This document shows, piece by piece, positions 8,980-18,808 of a stretch of DNA of 64,000 nt. The stretch covers positions 124,001 to 188,000 of the forward strand of contig JAJFHE010000039.1 in NCBI GenBank assembly GCA_021775755.1, written 5' to 3'. The stretch's first letter is position 1. The number at the start of each line of letters is the position of its first letter. Source of the stretch: Hyphomicrobiales bacterium. GTDB taxonomy: Bacteria; Pseudomonadota; Alphaproteobacteria; Rhizobiales; JAJFHB01. A model generated the notes under the pieces. The model was not told where the DNA came from. It ran no database searches and saw only the letters and a program-made list of their open reading frames with translations. The translations under genes were made by a program, and so were the position numbers.

Positions 8980-10359
8980 TCATTTTGACGGTGGGATATT
9001 CTGATTTCGGTAGAACAGGTTGTCCGGGTCGTACCGGTTCTTGAGCGCCTGCAGTCGAGGGAAGTTGTCGCCGAAAGCCTGGTGGACGCGCGCCGTGCCC
9101 TCATCGTCGTCCATGTAATTGGTATAGGCGCCCTCGCGGCTGTGGGGCGCCAAAAGATCGTAGGTCCGCCGCGCCCAGGCGATGTTGCGGTCATTGTCGG
9201 CCGGGTCGGTCCACTGGGTGATGATGAGAATGCTGTAGCCCGCATCGCGGTGGGGAAACGCCATGGCCGAGGGGGCCTGACGCAGCACGGCACCGTGAAA
9301 GTGTTCGACGAAGATCTTGGTTCTGCGGGACGGGCAGTTGGCGAACTGCTCAACGAGAAGGGCGATCACTTCATCGCTCAGTTCCTCGATGAAGCAGGAC
9401 TTCCAGTAGTAGAGATCGAGTTTCGGAACGCCCGCATCGAAGATCTGGTTCATGGCCGAATAGGGCAGAGGTCCCAGATTGTCGAGGACGGGGTTTGCAA
9501 ACGATTTGATCTCCTCAAGGCACGCCGTTGCAGCGTCGGGTGCGCCGCAATGGCACGGAACAATCGCGGCGAGCTTCGTGCGCGGCTCGTCGCGGCCATG
9601 GGTGAGGCCGGCGAGCACAGTGAATTCGTCGGCAAGATCGTGTGTCAGGCCGCGATAGAAGCGGAGCATTTCGCCGGCCTCGTCGAACGGATAGGCGATC
9701 ATGCCGCCATGTACCGTCGGACCGATGGCGTGCAGGTCAAATTCAAAGCCGGTGGCAACGCCGAAATTCCCGCCACCGCCTCGCAGTCCCCAGAAGAGCT
9801 CCGCGTTTTCCTCCTCCGACGCCTGCACGACGTCACCAGCCGCGGTGACCAGTTCTACCGAGCGCAGAGCATCGATCGTGTAGCCGCACTTGCCGGACAG
9901 AAAGCCGAAGCCGCCGCCAAGCGTCAGCCCGGCAACGCCGGTGGAGGAGACCGCGCCGCCGGTTGTCGCGAGCCCTTGCAGTTGCGTTGCCCGGTTGAAT
10001 TCGCCCCAGTTGACGCCGGCTTGAACGCGTACGCGCCGGCGCTTCGGGTCGACCCAGGTTCCTTTCATGAGGCCCAGGTCGATCATCATGCCGTCATCGC
10101 CGACCGCCCGGCCGGCAACGTTATGACCGCCACTACGCACCGCAACCTCAAGATTGTGCTCTATCGCAAAGGCCAGCGCATCGCGGACATCGGCGTTGAC
10201 GATGCATTGCGCGATAACTGCCGGGTGCCGGTCGATCATGCCGTTATGCACGCGGCGTGCGGTTTCGAAACCATCATCGCCGGGCAACAGAACCTGACCT
10301 GAAAAACCTTCCTCGAGGGGCGCGACGACCGAGCGGTCAGAGGGTGTCATGACGTTCAT
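8980..10359 (-). CDS. FAD-linked oxidase, berberine-bridge/hexose-oxidase-like
   Basis: This 459-residue protein belongs to the PCMH-type FAD oxidases. The segment VRSGGHNVAGRAVG (His79) is the site where FAD is attached through histidine in this family; VSSTGVAGLTLGGGFG follows near residue 145. The C-terminal BBE element NRYDPDNLFYRNQNI is intact. In bicovalent members a cysteine precedes the GxGG segment; here that place reads SST, so only the histidyl link is expected. Such enzymes oxidise sugars, alkaloid-like amines or alcohols with O2. It is divergent from a LysR regulator 101 bp away and is followed by the cyclodeaminase-like gene. The substrate is unknown. Confidence 0.85.
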   Translation of the reverse strand: MNVMTPSDRSVVAPLEEGFSGQVLLPGDDGFETARRVHNGMIDRHPAVIAQCIVNADVRDALAFAIEHNLEVAVRSGGHNVAGRAVGDDGMMIDLGLMKGTWVDPKRRRVRVQAGVNWGEFNRATQLQGLATTGGAVSSTGVAGLTLGGGFGFLSGKCGYTIDALRSVELVTAAGDVVQASEEENAELFWGLRGGGGNFGVATGFEFDLHAIGPTVHGGMIAYPFDEAGEMLRFYRGLTHDLADEFTVLAGLTHGRDEPRTKLAAIVPCHCGAPDAATACLEEIKSFANPVLDNLGPLPYSAMNQIFDAGVPKLDLYYWKSCFIEELSDEVIALLVEQFANCPSRRTKIFVEHFHGAVLRQAPSAMAFPHRDAGYSILIITQWTDPADNDRNIAWARRTYDLLAPHSREGAYTNYMDDDEGTARVHQAFGDNFPRLQALKNRYDPDNLFYRNQNIPPSK

Positions 10360-10460
10360 GCGGAACTCCGTCTCGCCAGTGTGATCGTGTCCGGCGAATT
10401 AAGCCCCCAAAATATTTGAAGCGCCATAGCAAGGTTTGCATAATCGTCATACAATTCTGA

Positions 10461-11360
10461 ATGGATGTGAATTGGGACGATCACCGTTATTTTCTCGCCA
10501 TCGCGCGCGAGCGCTCCCTGACGGCGGCCGGAAAAGCGCTTGGCGTCAGCCAGCCTACCGTCTCCCGGCGCCTGGAAGCGCTTGAAGCAAAGTTGAAAGT
10601 GCGGCTCTTCGACCGGACCCGGCACGGCTACGAGCTGACCAGCGTCGGGATGGAGCTTTTCAACACCGTGCAGCGGGTCGAAGCGGATCTGGCCGAGGCC
10701 GACCGCAAGATATTCGGTCAGGATCAGGATCTGACCGGGGCGTTACGCATTACATGTACCGAGATTCTTCTTACCGGTTATCTTTCGCCCTTTGTCTGGC
10801 AGTTTCTGGCGCAAAATTCGGGTATTGAGTTCAGTGTTGCCTGCACGCAGTCCCAGCTGTCTCTCAGCAGGGGAGATGCTGACCTGGCGCTGCGCTTTAC
10901 GCGACATCCGCCGGAAACGCTCGTTGGGCGGCGCCTCGCGTCGGCGGCGTACGGCATATACGCCGCCAGCAGCGCGACGGAAGACCGGTTCACAGGCGCG
11001 AACCGGGCGGAGTGGGATTGGATCGGCACGCACGACGATATGTACAACCGGATGCTATTTGAAAGCGTAATGAACGGCAAAGGGTTCAAGCACCAGACCG
11101 ACAGTATGATGGCCATGCATTCTATGGTCCGCGCCGGTCTTGGGGTGTCTTTGCTGCCGTGCTACGTCGCGGACCGGGACCCGCTCTTGCGTCGCGCCGA
11201 ACCGGAGCCGGTTGCCGACGTCAAATTCGATCTGTGGGTTCTGTATCACCCCGATGTCCGGCGCGTTTCCCGCATCCGGCTCTTCACCGATTTCATCTCC
11301 GACGTGATTAGCGCAGACAGGGACCTGTTCGAGGGCCGCCGGCCGATGGAGGCTGTTTAA
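10461..11360 (+). CDS. LysR-family transcriptional regulator
   Basis: This 299-residue protein starts MDVNWDDHRYFLAIARERSL and carries the LysR winged HTH in residues 1-60 (TAAGKALGVSQPTVSRRLEALE). A periplasmic-binding-protein-like effector domain follows. Phrases such as FDRTRHGYELTSVG and the compact effector domain resemble the AmpR/GcvA-like group that regulates a divergent gene. It lies head-to-head with the FAD-oxidase, which is its probable target. It ends 3 bp before the convergent carA gene. Confidence 0.9.
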   Translation: MDVNWDDHRYFLAIARERSLTAAGKALGVSQPTVSRRLEALEAKLKVRLFDRTRHGYELTSVGMELFNTVQRVEADLAEADRKIFGQDQDLTGALRITCTEILLTGYLSPFVWQFLAQNSGIEFSVACTQSQLSLSRGDADLALRFTRHPPETLVGRRLASAAYGIYAASSATEDRFTGANRAEWDWIGTHDDMYNRMLFESVMNGKGFKHQTDSMMAMHSMVRAGLGVSLLPCYVADRDPLLRRAEPEPVADVKFDLWVLYHPDVRRVSRIRLFTDFISDVISADRDLFEGRRPMEAV

Positions 11361-11363
11361 CGC

Positions 11364-12608
11364 TCAGGCCGCTGCTGCCTTGGCGGCGGCGATGAGGTCG
11401 ACGAAACGCTCAAACAGATAGTGGCTGTCTTTCGGGCCGGGTGAGGCTTCGGGGTGGTACTGCACCGAGAAGATCGGCTGGTCCTTCACCGCAAGACCGC
11501 AATTGCTGTCATCGAACAGCGACACATGGGTCTCTTCCACATTGGCGGGCAGCGACGCGCGCTCAACGGTGAAGCCGTGGTTCATGGAGGTGATCTCGAC
11601 CTTGCCTGTGGTGTGGTCCTTTACCGGGTGGTTCGCGCCGTGGTGGCCCTGATGCATTTTTTCGGTTTTAGCACCAAGCGCTAGCGACAGGATCTGGTGT
11701 CCGAGGCAGATGCCGAACAGGGGCAGGCCGCTGGCGATCAGTTTGCGGATTTCCGGTACCGCATACTCGCCGGTTGCCGCCGGGTCGCCCGGGCCGTTCG
11801 ACAGGAAGATCCCGTCGGGCTGAAGCGCCAGGATGTTTTCCGCGGTCTCGGTTGCCGGCACCACCGTGACGCGGCAGCCAAGGGTCGCGAGGCAGCGCAG
11901 GATGTTGCGCTTGAGGCCGTAGTCGACGGCCACTACATGGTGGATCGGTTCGCTCATGCGGCCGTAGCCCGTGCCCCATTCCCATGCGGTCTCGTCCCAG
12001 CTGTAGCGCTGGCCGCAGGTCACTTCGATGGCGAGGTCCATGCCTTCAAGGCCGGGGAACGCCCGCGCCTCCGCGATGAGCTTGTCGGTATCGAAGGTGC
12101 CGGCGCTGTCATGGGCGATGACCGCGTTGGGCATGCCGTGTGAGCGGATCAGATTGGTCAGCGCGCGGGTGTTGATGCCACAAATGCCGACAATACCCCG
12201 GGCTTTGAGCCAATCGTCGAGATGGCGCGTCGCACGGTAGTTCGACGGGTTGGTTATGTCGGCGCGCATGATGGCGCCGCGCACACCGGAACTGGCCGCG
12301 AGGTTCGATGTTTCTATGTCTTCCTCGTTGGTGCCGACATTGCCGATGTGCGGAAACGTAAAGGTTATGATCTGTCCGGCATAAGACGGGTCGGTGAGAA
12401 TTTCCTGATACCCGGTCATGGCGGTGTTGAAACACACTTCCCCGGTTGCAGTACCTTCCGCGCCGACGCCGTAACCCTCGATCACCGTGCCGTCGGCGAG
12501 CACCAGCCGCGCGCTTTTCGTGCGTGCGGTCCAGCCTTTTTCGCCGCCACCTCGAACGCCAGATGCCACATCCGCGGCGTTGCGGGTCGAGGCATCGGTG
12601 CCGGACAT
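11364..12608 (-). CDS. carA: Carbamoyl-phosphate synthase small (glutamine amidotransferase) subunit
   Basis: The start is ATG 12608, preceded by GGAGAT; this gives 414 residues, normal for CarA with a short alphaproteobacterial N-terminal extension. The N-terminal CPSase small-chain domain has YEGYGVGAEG-like and GEVCFNTAMTGYQEILTDPSY segments. The class I glutamine amidotransferase domain has its nucleophile near residue 300 in LFGICLGHQ, and the catalytic His/Glu in QYHPEASPGPKDS. CarA hydrolyses glutamine and channels ammonia to CarB for carbamoyl phosphate, used in arginine and pyrimidine synthesis. carB is not in the window. The gene is divergent from yqeY; the roughly 250 bp between them includes an AT-rich stretch near 12740-12795 likely to hold the promoters. 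Confidence 0.97.
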   Translation of the reverse strand: MSGTDASTRNAADVASGVRGGGEKGWTARTKSARLVLADGTVIEGYGVGAEGTATGEVCFNTAMTGYQEILTDPSYAGQIITFTFPHIGNVGTNEEDIETSNLAASSGVRGAIMRADITNPSNYRATRHLDDWLKARGIVGICGINTRALTNLIRSHGMPNAVIAHDSAGTFDTDKLIAEARAFPGLEGMDLAIEVTCGQRYSWDETAWEWGTGYGRMSEPIHHVVAVDYGLKRNILRCLATLGCRVTVVPATETAENILALQPDGIFLSNGPGDPAATGEYAVPEIRKLIASGLPLFGICLGHQILSLALGAKTEKMHQGHHGANHPVKDHTTGKVEITSMNHGFTVERASLPANVEETHVSLFDDSNCGLAVKDQPIFSVQYHPEASPGPKDSHYLFERFVDLIAAAKAAAA

Positions 12609-12855
12609 GGCCGTATCTCCTTGAATGTGCGCGCGTTTGCGTGCCAGCAGGTGGCCTCGCCACTCTATCACGGCGCACTGAGCCTGCCGCAACGGGCACT
12701 CGCGCGGCAAACTATTGATTCGCCGCTATGCCGTCAAGCGCTAGGGAATATTTATTTTATTCAATTGTTTCAAATAGTTACGGTTTTTCAAATGTTTGCG
12801 CTCGCCCCTAAAGCTGGGTATGTTGTGGGCCGTCGATGGCAACATCAGGTGAGTT

Positions 12856-13320
12856 ATGGCTGAGTCCATTCGTGAGCGAATCAACTCTTCGCTCAAAGAT
12901 GCGATAAAAGCACAGGAAAAGACGCGCATGTCCACATTGCGGCTGATCACCGCCGCAATCAAGGACCGCGACATTGCGGGCCGCACGGCTGGCCGCGATG
13001 CCGGTGTGCCCGATACGGAAGTGCTGGCGATCCTGGCCAAGATGATCAAGCAGCGCGAGGAATCGGCGGTAACCTACGAGGAAGCGGGGCGCCTTGAGCT
13101 GGCCGAGCAGGAACGCTCGGAGATTTTGGTGATCCGCGACTTCCTGCCCACGCAGCTCGATGACGACGAAATCAACAGCGCCTGCGAAGCTGTCGTTCAG
13201 GAACTGGGGGCGGACGGACTAAAGGACATGGGCCGCACCATGGGTGCGCTCAAGGAGCGCTACGCCGGCCAGATGGATTTCGGCCGGGCGAGCAAGATCG
13301 TCAAAGAGCTGTTGAGCTGA
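12856..13320 (+). CDS. GatB/YqeY domain protein
   Basis: This 154-residue protein (MAESIRERINSSLKDAIKAQ) is a stand-alone GatB/YqeY domain along nearly its whole length, with the typical DVLAILAKMIKQREES-like segment and the C-terminal MGALKERYAGQMDFGRAS. The domain is tRNA-binding in the GatB amidotransferase and appears alone upstream of dnaG and rpoD in many bacteria. Here it likewise sits 100-odd bp ahead of dnaG. A role in tRNA amidation or translation quality is suggested by the family, not shown. Confidence 0.92.
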   Translation: MAESIRERINSSLKDAIKAQEKTRMSTLRLITAAIKDRDIAGRTAGRDAGVPDTEVLAILAKMIKQREESAVTYEEAGRLELAEQERSEILVIRDFLPTQLDDDEINSACEAVVQELGADGLKDMGRTMGALKERYAGQMDFGRASKIVKELLS

Positions 13321-13439
13321 GCGGTATCCACACGTTTTCCACCGCGAACTGCCACTGAAGCTTCGTATGATGCGCGCACTTCGCGGCGCGTGGCGTATAA
13401 TGACTGGTTAGCCGTGACCGCGTGAGCAGTGATTCGTTT

Positions 13440-15371
13440 ATGAACTTTCCGTCTGGTTTCCTCGATGAAATCCGCGAACGGCTTTCGGTGTCGGAAGTCG
13501 TGGGACGGCGCGTGGCGTTGAAGAAGCGCGGCCGCGAGTGGCTCGGGCTGTCGCCGTTCAACTCCGAAAAGACACCCTCGTTCACGGTCAACGACCAGAA
13601 GGGATTCTATCACTGCTTCTCGTCGGGCAAGCATGGCGACATCTTCACGTTCATTATGGAAACCGAAGGACTTACGTTTCCCGAAGCCGTCGAGCGCCTG
13701 GCCCGCGATGCCGGACTTGACATGCCGCAGCGCAGTGCCGAGGCCGAGCGCCGCGACGCTGAGCGCAAGAGCCTGCTCGATGTCATGGAACTGGCCTCAC
13801 AGTTTTTTGAAGAGCGGCTGCAATCGGCCGATGGTGCGGTGGCGCGGGGCTATCTCGCCGACCGCGGGCTCTCAACGCAAATCCAGCAGCGCTTCCGGAT
13901 GGGTTTTGCGCCGAACGACCGCCGCGCGCTCAAGACGCATCTGGCGGCGCTTGACATCACGGTAGAGCAGATGGTCGCCGCCGGCCTGATTATCGCCGGC
14001 GAGGATATCCAGGTGCCGTATGACCGGTTCCGTGACCGCGTTATCTTTCCGATCAGCGATCAGAAGGGCCGCGTCATTGCGTTTGGCGGCCGGGCGCTCA
14101 GCCCCGATGCACAGGCGAAGTATCTGAATTCGCCGGAAACGGAGCTCTTCCACAAAGGCGCGGTGCTTTACAATCTGGCGCAAGCGCGCCGTGCCGCCCA
14201 TGACACCGGTAATCTCATCGTCGTTGAGGGCTATATGGATGCGATCGCGCTCAGCGCTGTGGGCATCGACCATGTGGTGGCGCCGCTCGGCACCGCACTG
14301 ACCGGCGACCAGCTTGCCCTGATGTGGCGGATGGCGCCTGAACCGATGCTCTGCCTCGATGGCGATGCCGCGGGGCTCAAGGCGGCCTACAGGTCCATCG
14401 AGACCGCCCTGCCGCTTCTGCAGCCCGGCCGGTCGCTGCGATACGCAATGCTGCCCGACGGCCAGGACCCGGACGATCTCATCCGCAATGAGGGGGTCGA
14501 TGCCCTGAAAGCGGTGTTTGCCGCGGCGCGGCCCCTGTCTGAGATGATCTGGGCACGCGAAACCGAGGGTCGTGACTTCGCAACTCCGGAGCGCCGCGCT
14601 GAGCTTGAAACTCGCATTGAAGCGGTGTCGCGGGAAATTCACGATGACAAGGTTCGTCACCACTATGTGTCGCATTTCCGAGAACGGTTGAAGGCGCTGT
14701 GGGCGCCACAGCAAAAATCCGGCCCGCGCGGACGGCACGGCAGGCGGCAACCTGCCGGCAAGGGCAATTGGGGAGGGGGAAGGCCGTGGCGCGACACGCG
14801 CGACGGAGCGCTCACCCAGGCGCTCCGCAACTCCGCCTTGGCGCGATCCGCGCAAGGCGATCAGATGGGGCGCCAGCGTGAGGCGGTCCTTCTGCTCACC
14901 GTGTTTGAGCACCCGTTTCTGCTCGAACGCTATTCGGAGGAATTTGCCGAGGTCGAATTTACGTCGACTCTGCTTGACAGACTGCGCCATGAAATTCTAG
15001 ATATCGCGGCCCTTAACGCGCCTCTTGACAAAGGCCTGCTCGAAACCCAGTTGGATACTCGAGGCCAGCTTCAAAGCATACGGCAAGTGAGTGCGGGGCT
15101 GACGCTGAAAAGCGAGTGGTTTACAGACAGCGGTGCGGCACCCTCGGATGCAGAAACGGGGTGGCGGCACACACTTATGCTGCATAGAAAATCGCTCACG
15201 CTTCAGAAAGAGCTCAAGGCGGCTGAGCGATTGCTTGCTGAGCAGCCGAGCGAGGAGAATCTGGCGCACCTCAACGATATTCGCGAACAGATACGTTCCG
15301 AAATCGGCGAGGAGGCGACGATTGAGGGTTTCGGAGAAGCTTCAGGCAGGGTTTCGAGCAAAGTCGGCTAA
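13440..15371 (+). CDS. dnaG: DNA primase DnaG
   Basis: The start ATG 13440 (MNFPSGFLDEIRERLSVSEVV) matches alphaproteobacterial DnaG N-termini; GTG 13422 would add six residues. The 643-residue protein has an N-terminal CHC2-like domain, a TOPRIM domain (VVEGYMDAIALSAVGIDHVVAPLG near residue 265 and DGDAAGLKAAYR near 310) and a helicase-binding C-terminal region. It makes RNA primers for replication. The zinc-ribbon positions are altered: the stretch reads GLSPFNSEKTPSF and HCFSSGKHGD, so most Cys/His ligands of the classic CHC2 finger are absent. It is the second gene of the yqeY-dnaG-rpoD macromolecular-synthesis cluster. Confidence 0.96.
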   Translation: MNFPSGFLDEIRERLSVSEVVGRRVALKKRGREWLGLSPFNSEKTPSFTVNDQKGFYHCFSSGKHGDIFTFIMETEGLTFPEAVERLARDAGLDMPQRSAEAERRDAERKSLLDVMELASQFFEERLQSADGAVARGYLADRGLSTQIQQRFRMGFAPNDRRALKTHLAALDITVEQMVAAGLIIAGEDIQVPYDRFRDRVIFPISDQKGRVIAFGGRALSPDAQAKYLNSPETELFHKGAVLYNLAQARRAAHDTGNLIVVEGYMDAIALSAVGIDHVVAPLGTALTGDQLALMWRMAPEPMLCLDGDAAGLKAAYRSIETALPLLQPGRSLRYAMLPDGQDPDDLIRNEGVDALKAVFAAARPLSEMIWARETEGRDFATPERRAELETRIEAVSREIHDDKVRHHYVSHFRERLKALWAPQQKSGPRGRHGRRQPAGKGNWGGGRPWRDTRDGALTQALRNSALARSAQGDQMGRQREAVLLLTVFEHPFLLERYSEEFAEVEFTSTLLDRLRHEILDIAALNAPLDKGLLETQLDTRGQLQSIRQVSAGLTLKSEWFTDSGAAPSDAETGWRHTLMLHRKSLTLQKELKAAERLLAEQPSEENLAHLNDIREQIRSEIGEEATIEGFGEASGRVSSKVG

Positions 15372-15581
15372 GCGCAATGAGCGCATGCTTAATTGGCGAT
15401 TAAGACACTTCCACTCTACTGGCGCGCGAAGGCGAATCGACCAGGGACGGGTGGTCCGGGTGCATCGGCAGTCAAGAGCAAACCGACAGGACGTTCAACC
15501 CGGGCTTTAGGGCTTTTCCTGAAACGGATGATGGTCAGCTTAACCGGCACGCCCTGAACGGGTGGCTGCGGAGATAACTGA

Positions 15582-17591
15582 ATGGCGACCAAGGTAGCTG
15601 AGAAGAAAGAAGCGCAGGAAACCGCTGCTCCGACGCAGGACGGGCCTTTGCTCGACATGTCCGATCAAGCCGTCAAGCGGATGATCAAGCTTGCCAAGCA
15701 GCGCGGATACGTGACCTATGAGGAACTGAACGAGGTTCTGCCGTCGGAAGAAGTGTCTTCGGAACAGATCGAAGACACGCTTGCTATGCTGTCGGAGATG
15801 GGCATTAACGTGGTCGAGAACGACGACGAAGTCGAAGACCAGCAGCGCGAAAGCGCCGAAGGAGAAACTGCGGGACCCGGGCTGCCGGTCAAGCAGGAAA
15901 AAGCGGCCTCCGAACCAGTTGAACGCACCGATGACCCGGTCCGCATGTATCTGCGGGAAATGGGGTCGGTGGAGCTTCTGTCGCGCGAGGGCGAAATTGC
16001 CATCGCCAAGCGCATCGAAGCCGGCCGCGAGGCAATGATTGCGGGGCTTTGCGAAAGCCCGCTGACGTTTCAGGCGATCATCATATGGCGCGACGAACTG
16101 AACGAAGGCCGCATTCTGCTGCGCGACATCATTGATCTTGAGGCGACCTACGCCGGTCCCGACGCAAAGGCCCCGGCACCAAGTGCCGATGAGGAAAAGG
16201 GCGAAGACGACGAGGACGGCAAGAGCGACGAAGACAAGGAAAGCGGCGAACAGAAGGAAGACGGCGAAGAGGCCGAAGACGAAGATAACAACGACGACGA
16301 CGATGATGATGATGCGGAGAACAATCTGTCACTAGCCGCCATGGAAGCGGAGCTCAAGCCGCAGGTTGTCGAGACGTTCGACGGCATCGCGGGGAACTAC
16401 AAGAAGCTGCGGCGCCTGCAAGACCAGCTGGTCGAGAACCGCATGCAGAGCAAGGGCTTGAGCCCGAGCCAGGAGCGCCGCTACAAGAAGCTGCGCGAAG
16501 AGATTATCGAGGAAGTGAAGAGCCTGTCGCTCAACAACAACCGTATCGAGGCACTGGTTGAGCAGCTCTACGGCATCAACAAGCGTCTGCTCGGCCTTGA
16601 GGGCCGGCTGTTGCGCACCGCCGACAGCTACGGCATCGTGCGCGAAGACTTCCTCAAGCAGTACCAGGGCAACGAACTCGATCCTAACTGGCTGCGCCGG
16701 GTGAGCCGGCTCACCGGCAAGGGCTGGAAGGAGTTCGTCAAGGACGAGCGCGACAATATCAAGAACACGCGCGGTGAGATCCAGTCGCTGGCGGCTGAAA
16801 CCGGCCTTGAGATCGCGGAATTCCGCCGCATCGTGCATTCGGTACAGAAGGGCGAGCGCGAGGCGCGTCAGGCGAAAAAGGAAATGGTCGAGGCCAATCT
16901 CAGGCTCGTCATTTCGATTGCCAAGAAATACACCAACCGCGGCCTGCAGTTCCTCGACCTCATTCAGGAGGGAAATATCGGCCTCATGAAGGCGGTCGAC
17001 AAGTTCGAGTACCGCCGCGGCTACAAGTTCTCAACCTATGCGACATGGTGGATCCGCCAGGCGATCACCCGCTCGATCGCCGACCAGGCGCGCACAATCC
17101 GCATCCCGGTGCATATGATTGAGACGATCAACAAGCTGGTGCGCACCGGCCGCCAGATGCTGCACGAGATCGGCCGTGAGCCGACGCCGGAAGAGCTTGC
17201 CGAGAAACTCTCCATGCCGCTTGAGAAAGTGCGCAAGGTGATGAAGATCGCCAAGGAACCGATCTCCCTTGAAACGCCGATCGGCGATGAGGAAGACTCT
17301 CATCTTGGCGATTTCATCGAAGACAAGAATGCGGTTCTGCCGATCGATGCGGCGATCCAGTCGAACCTGCGTGAGACGACGACGCGCGTGCTCGCCTCGC
17401 TGACGCCGCGCGAGGAACGCGTGTTGCGCATGCGCTTCGGCATCGGCATGAACACCGACCACACACTCGAAGAGGTCGGTCAGCAATTCTCGGTAACGCG
17501 CGAACGTATCCGCCAGATCGAAGCCAAGGCGCTGAGGAAGCTCAAGCACCCGAGCCGGTCGCGCAAGTTGCGTTCGTTCCTCGACAACTGA
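15582..17591 (+). CDS. rpoD: RNA polymerase primary sigma factor RpoD (sigma-70)
   Basis: This 669-residue protein starts at ATG 15582 with GGAGAT upstream. Region 1.1 is at residues about 25-90. Region 1.2 begins at [22 protein letters not shown] non-conserved acidic insertion at about 195-245 is dominated by Glu, Asp and Lys and ends in a run of aspartates. Region 2 ([56 protein letters not shown]), region 3 and region 4.2 ([15 protein letters not shown]-like and [20 protein letters not shown]) are all intact. It directs housekeeping promoter recognition. The gene is followed by a strong intrinsic terminator. Confidence 0.98.
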   Translation: MATKVAEKKEAQETAAPTQDGPLLDMSDQAVKRMIKLAKQRGYVTYEELNEVLPSEEVSSEQIEDTLAMLSEMGINVVENDDEVEDQQRESAEGETAGPGLPVKQEKAASEPVERTDDPVRMYLREMGSVELLSREGEIAIAKRIEAGREAMIAGLCESPLTFQAIIIWRDELNEGRILLRDIIDLEATYAGPDAKAPAPSADEEKGEDDEDGKSDEDKESGEQKEDGEEAEDEDNNDDDDDDDAENNLSLAAMEAELKPQVVETFDGIAGNYKKLRRLQDQLVENRMQSKGLSPSQERRYKKLREEIIEEVKSLSLNNNRIEALVEQLYGINKRLLGLEGRLLRTADSYGIVREDFLKQYQGNELDPNWLRRVSRLTGKGWKEFVKDERDNIKNTRGEIQSLAAETGLEIAEFRRIVHSVQKGEREARQAKKEMVEANLRLVISIAKKYTNRGLQFLDLIQEGNIGLMKAVDKFEYRRGYKFSTYATWWIRQAITRSIADQARTIRIPVHMIETINKLVRTGRQMLHEIGREPTPEELAEKLSMPLEKVRKVMKIAKEPISLETPIGDEEDSHLGDFIEDKNAVLPIDAAIQSNLRETTTRVLASLTPREERVLRMRFGIGMNTDHTLEEVGQQFSVTRERIRQIEAKALRKLKHPSRSRKLRSFLDN

Positions 17592-17614
17592 GTTTCAGCA
17601 TACAAGAACGAAAG

Positions 17615-17641
17615 AAGCCCGGCCATTGAGCCGGGCTTTTT
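17615..17641 (+). terminator. Rho-independent terminator after rpoD
   Basis: A perfect 9-bp stem AAGCCCGGC / GCCGGGCTT (17615-17623 with 17630-17638) with a 6-nt loop is followed by a run of T. It ends the dnaG-rpoD transcript 24 bp after the rpoD stop. The symmetric AA...TT ends may let it serve the convergent gene as well. Confidence 0.9.
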
Positions 17642-17667
17642 CGTTACGTCGGCTTCGGAAATGCCCG

Positions 17668-18396
17668 TTAGCGGAGTTCCCAGGTGATGTTGACCTGCAT
17701 GCTGATCGCCTGCTGGCCGGCTTCGATGGGCACGGAACTGTCGGCCGCCATCGACTCGAACCGGGCATAGCGCGGCTCTTGCGCGTAGCTGCCGCCCTCG
17801 GCGATGGAAAGAATCGGGCCGAGTTCGATACCGGCCGCCTCGGCATAGAGTTCGGCACGGTCGATAACGGTTTTCACGGCCTGCCGCCGGGCTTCATCTT
17901 CAAGCGGCCCTGGCTCTGAGACGGCAAAGCGGATGCCGTTGATACGATTGGAACCAACGCGCACGGCGCGGTCGAGAATGGTGCCGATGGAGGTCAGCTC
18001 GCGCACCGTGGCGCGGACTTCGTTCGACACCGTGTAGCCGACGAGGCGAGGTGGATTGTTGCGGTTATTGTCGTCATGCACGAAGCGCGGGTCGACGGAG
18101 AACTGCGCGGTCTGAATGTCGCGCGCGTCGAGGCCCTTCTCCTTGAGCATGTCGATCACGGCTTGCATCGATTCACTGTTCGCCGAAAGCGCATCGGCTG
18201 CCGTTTGGGCTTCGGTGTAGACGCCGATGGAAACGATCGCCTTGTCCGGCGTGGTGAAGACGATGCCGGTGCCCGATAGCGTCATGGTGCGGGTTGGCGC
18301 GTCGTCGGCGAGGGCCGCGCTGGGAGCGGCGAGCGGTGCGGCAAGGGCCAGCGCGCCGGCAAGACCAAGCGCGAGTGCGGAACTGCGTATCATCAT
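17668..18396 (-). CDS. SIMPL (DUF541) domain secreted protein
   Basis: The start ATG 18396 (MMIRSSALALGLAGALALAA) follows AGGAGACCCC and gives 242 residues; the upstream extension to 18522 is not needed. An alanine-rich signal peptide, with cleavage near ALA-DD at about residue 31, shows export to the periplasm. The mature protein is one SIMPL/DUF541 domain: RTMTLSGTGIVFTTPDKAIVSIGV at the start, GYTVSNEVRATVRELTSIG in the middle, and GPLEDEARRQAVKTVIDRAE towards the end. These proteins (Escherichia coli YggE is one) are periplasmic, oligomeric, and linked to oxidative stress tolerance; the molecular function is not established. It is convergent with rpoD. Confidence 0.9.
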   Translation of the reverse strand: MMIRSSALALGLAGALALAAPLAAPSAALADDAPTRTMTLSGTGIVFTTPDKAIVSIGVYTEAQTAADALSANSESMQAVIDMLKEKGLDARDIQTAQFSVDPRFVHDDNNRNNPPRLVGYTVSNEVRATVRELTSIGTILDRAVRVGSNRINGIRFAVSEPGPLEDEARRQAVKTVIDRAELYAEAAGIELGPILSIAEGGSYAQEPRYARFESMAADSSVPIEAGQQAISMQVNITWELR

Positions 18397-18713
18397 ATTC
18401 GGGGTCTCCTGATGCAAAAGCGGGGGCTCCGGTGCCATCGATCGAGCTTTTGCCACATGCCGGCGGGGGTATCCGCCTGATGGGCACTGCACGACGGCTG
18501 TGTCCGGTGCGCGTCGTCCCACTATATAGGAACTGGTGCCAAGGTTGGCGAGTGATCCAGATCACTATGCCGCACCGCCCGTGCCGAGTTCGCGCGCCCC
18601 AGCGCCGTTTGCAGCGTTGCCGCGCTGGACGCGCGCAATGGGGGGTTTGGCGCGGGGGCGAATTCTGCTATAGCGGGCGCCGCACTTCCCACCTGTCTCA
18701 GGCAATCTTGGAA

Positions 18714-18790
18714 GGGCCCGTAGCTCAACTGGTTAGAGCCGGCCGCTCATAACGGTCTGGTTGCAGGTTCGAGTCCTGCCGGGCCCACCA
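18714..18790 (+). tRNA. tRNA with CAU anticodon, probably tRNA-Ile2 (lysidine type)
   Basis: A full cloverleaf can be drawn. The acceptor GGGCCCG pairs with CGGGCCC, the D-stem is GCTC/GAGC, the anticodon arm is GGCCG-CTCATAA-CGGTC with anticodon CAT, and the T-arm is GCAGG-TTCGAGT-CCTGC; the CCA is encoded. CAU tRNAs are initiator Met, elongator Met or Ile2. C4-G69 and C5-G68 in the acceptor and the A37-A38 loop favour the Ile2 type modified by TilS; the first base pair is G-C, unlike initiators. Elongator Met remains possible. An IS6 nest starts 18 bp downstream. Confidence 0.9.
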
Positions 18791-18808
18791 CCAAGTCCAT
18801 GGCTGTTG

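Noticed and set aside
9082-10302. A 406-codon plus-strand frame opposite the FAD oxidase
   Set aside because: Shadow of a conserved gene with a known motif set; the antisense translation is low-complexity Arg/Ala/Gly-rich.
10436-10454. A TTG-N13-CAA dyad (TTGCAT...ATACAA) upstream of the first LysR gene as its operator
   Set aside because: The dyad is imperfect and ends only 6 bp from the start codon; it was too weak to list as a feature.
13872-14990. A 372-codon minus-strand frame inside dnaG
   Set aside because: Antisense to an essential conserved gene, with no ribosome site or domain.
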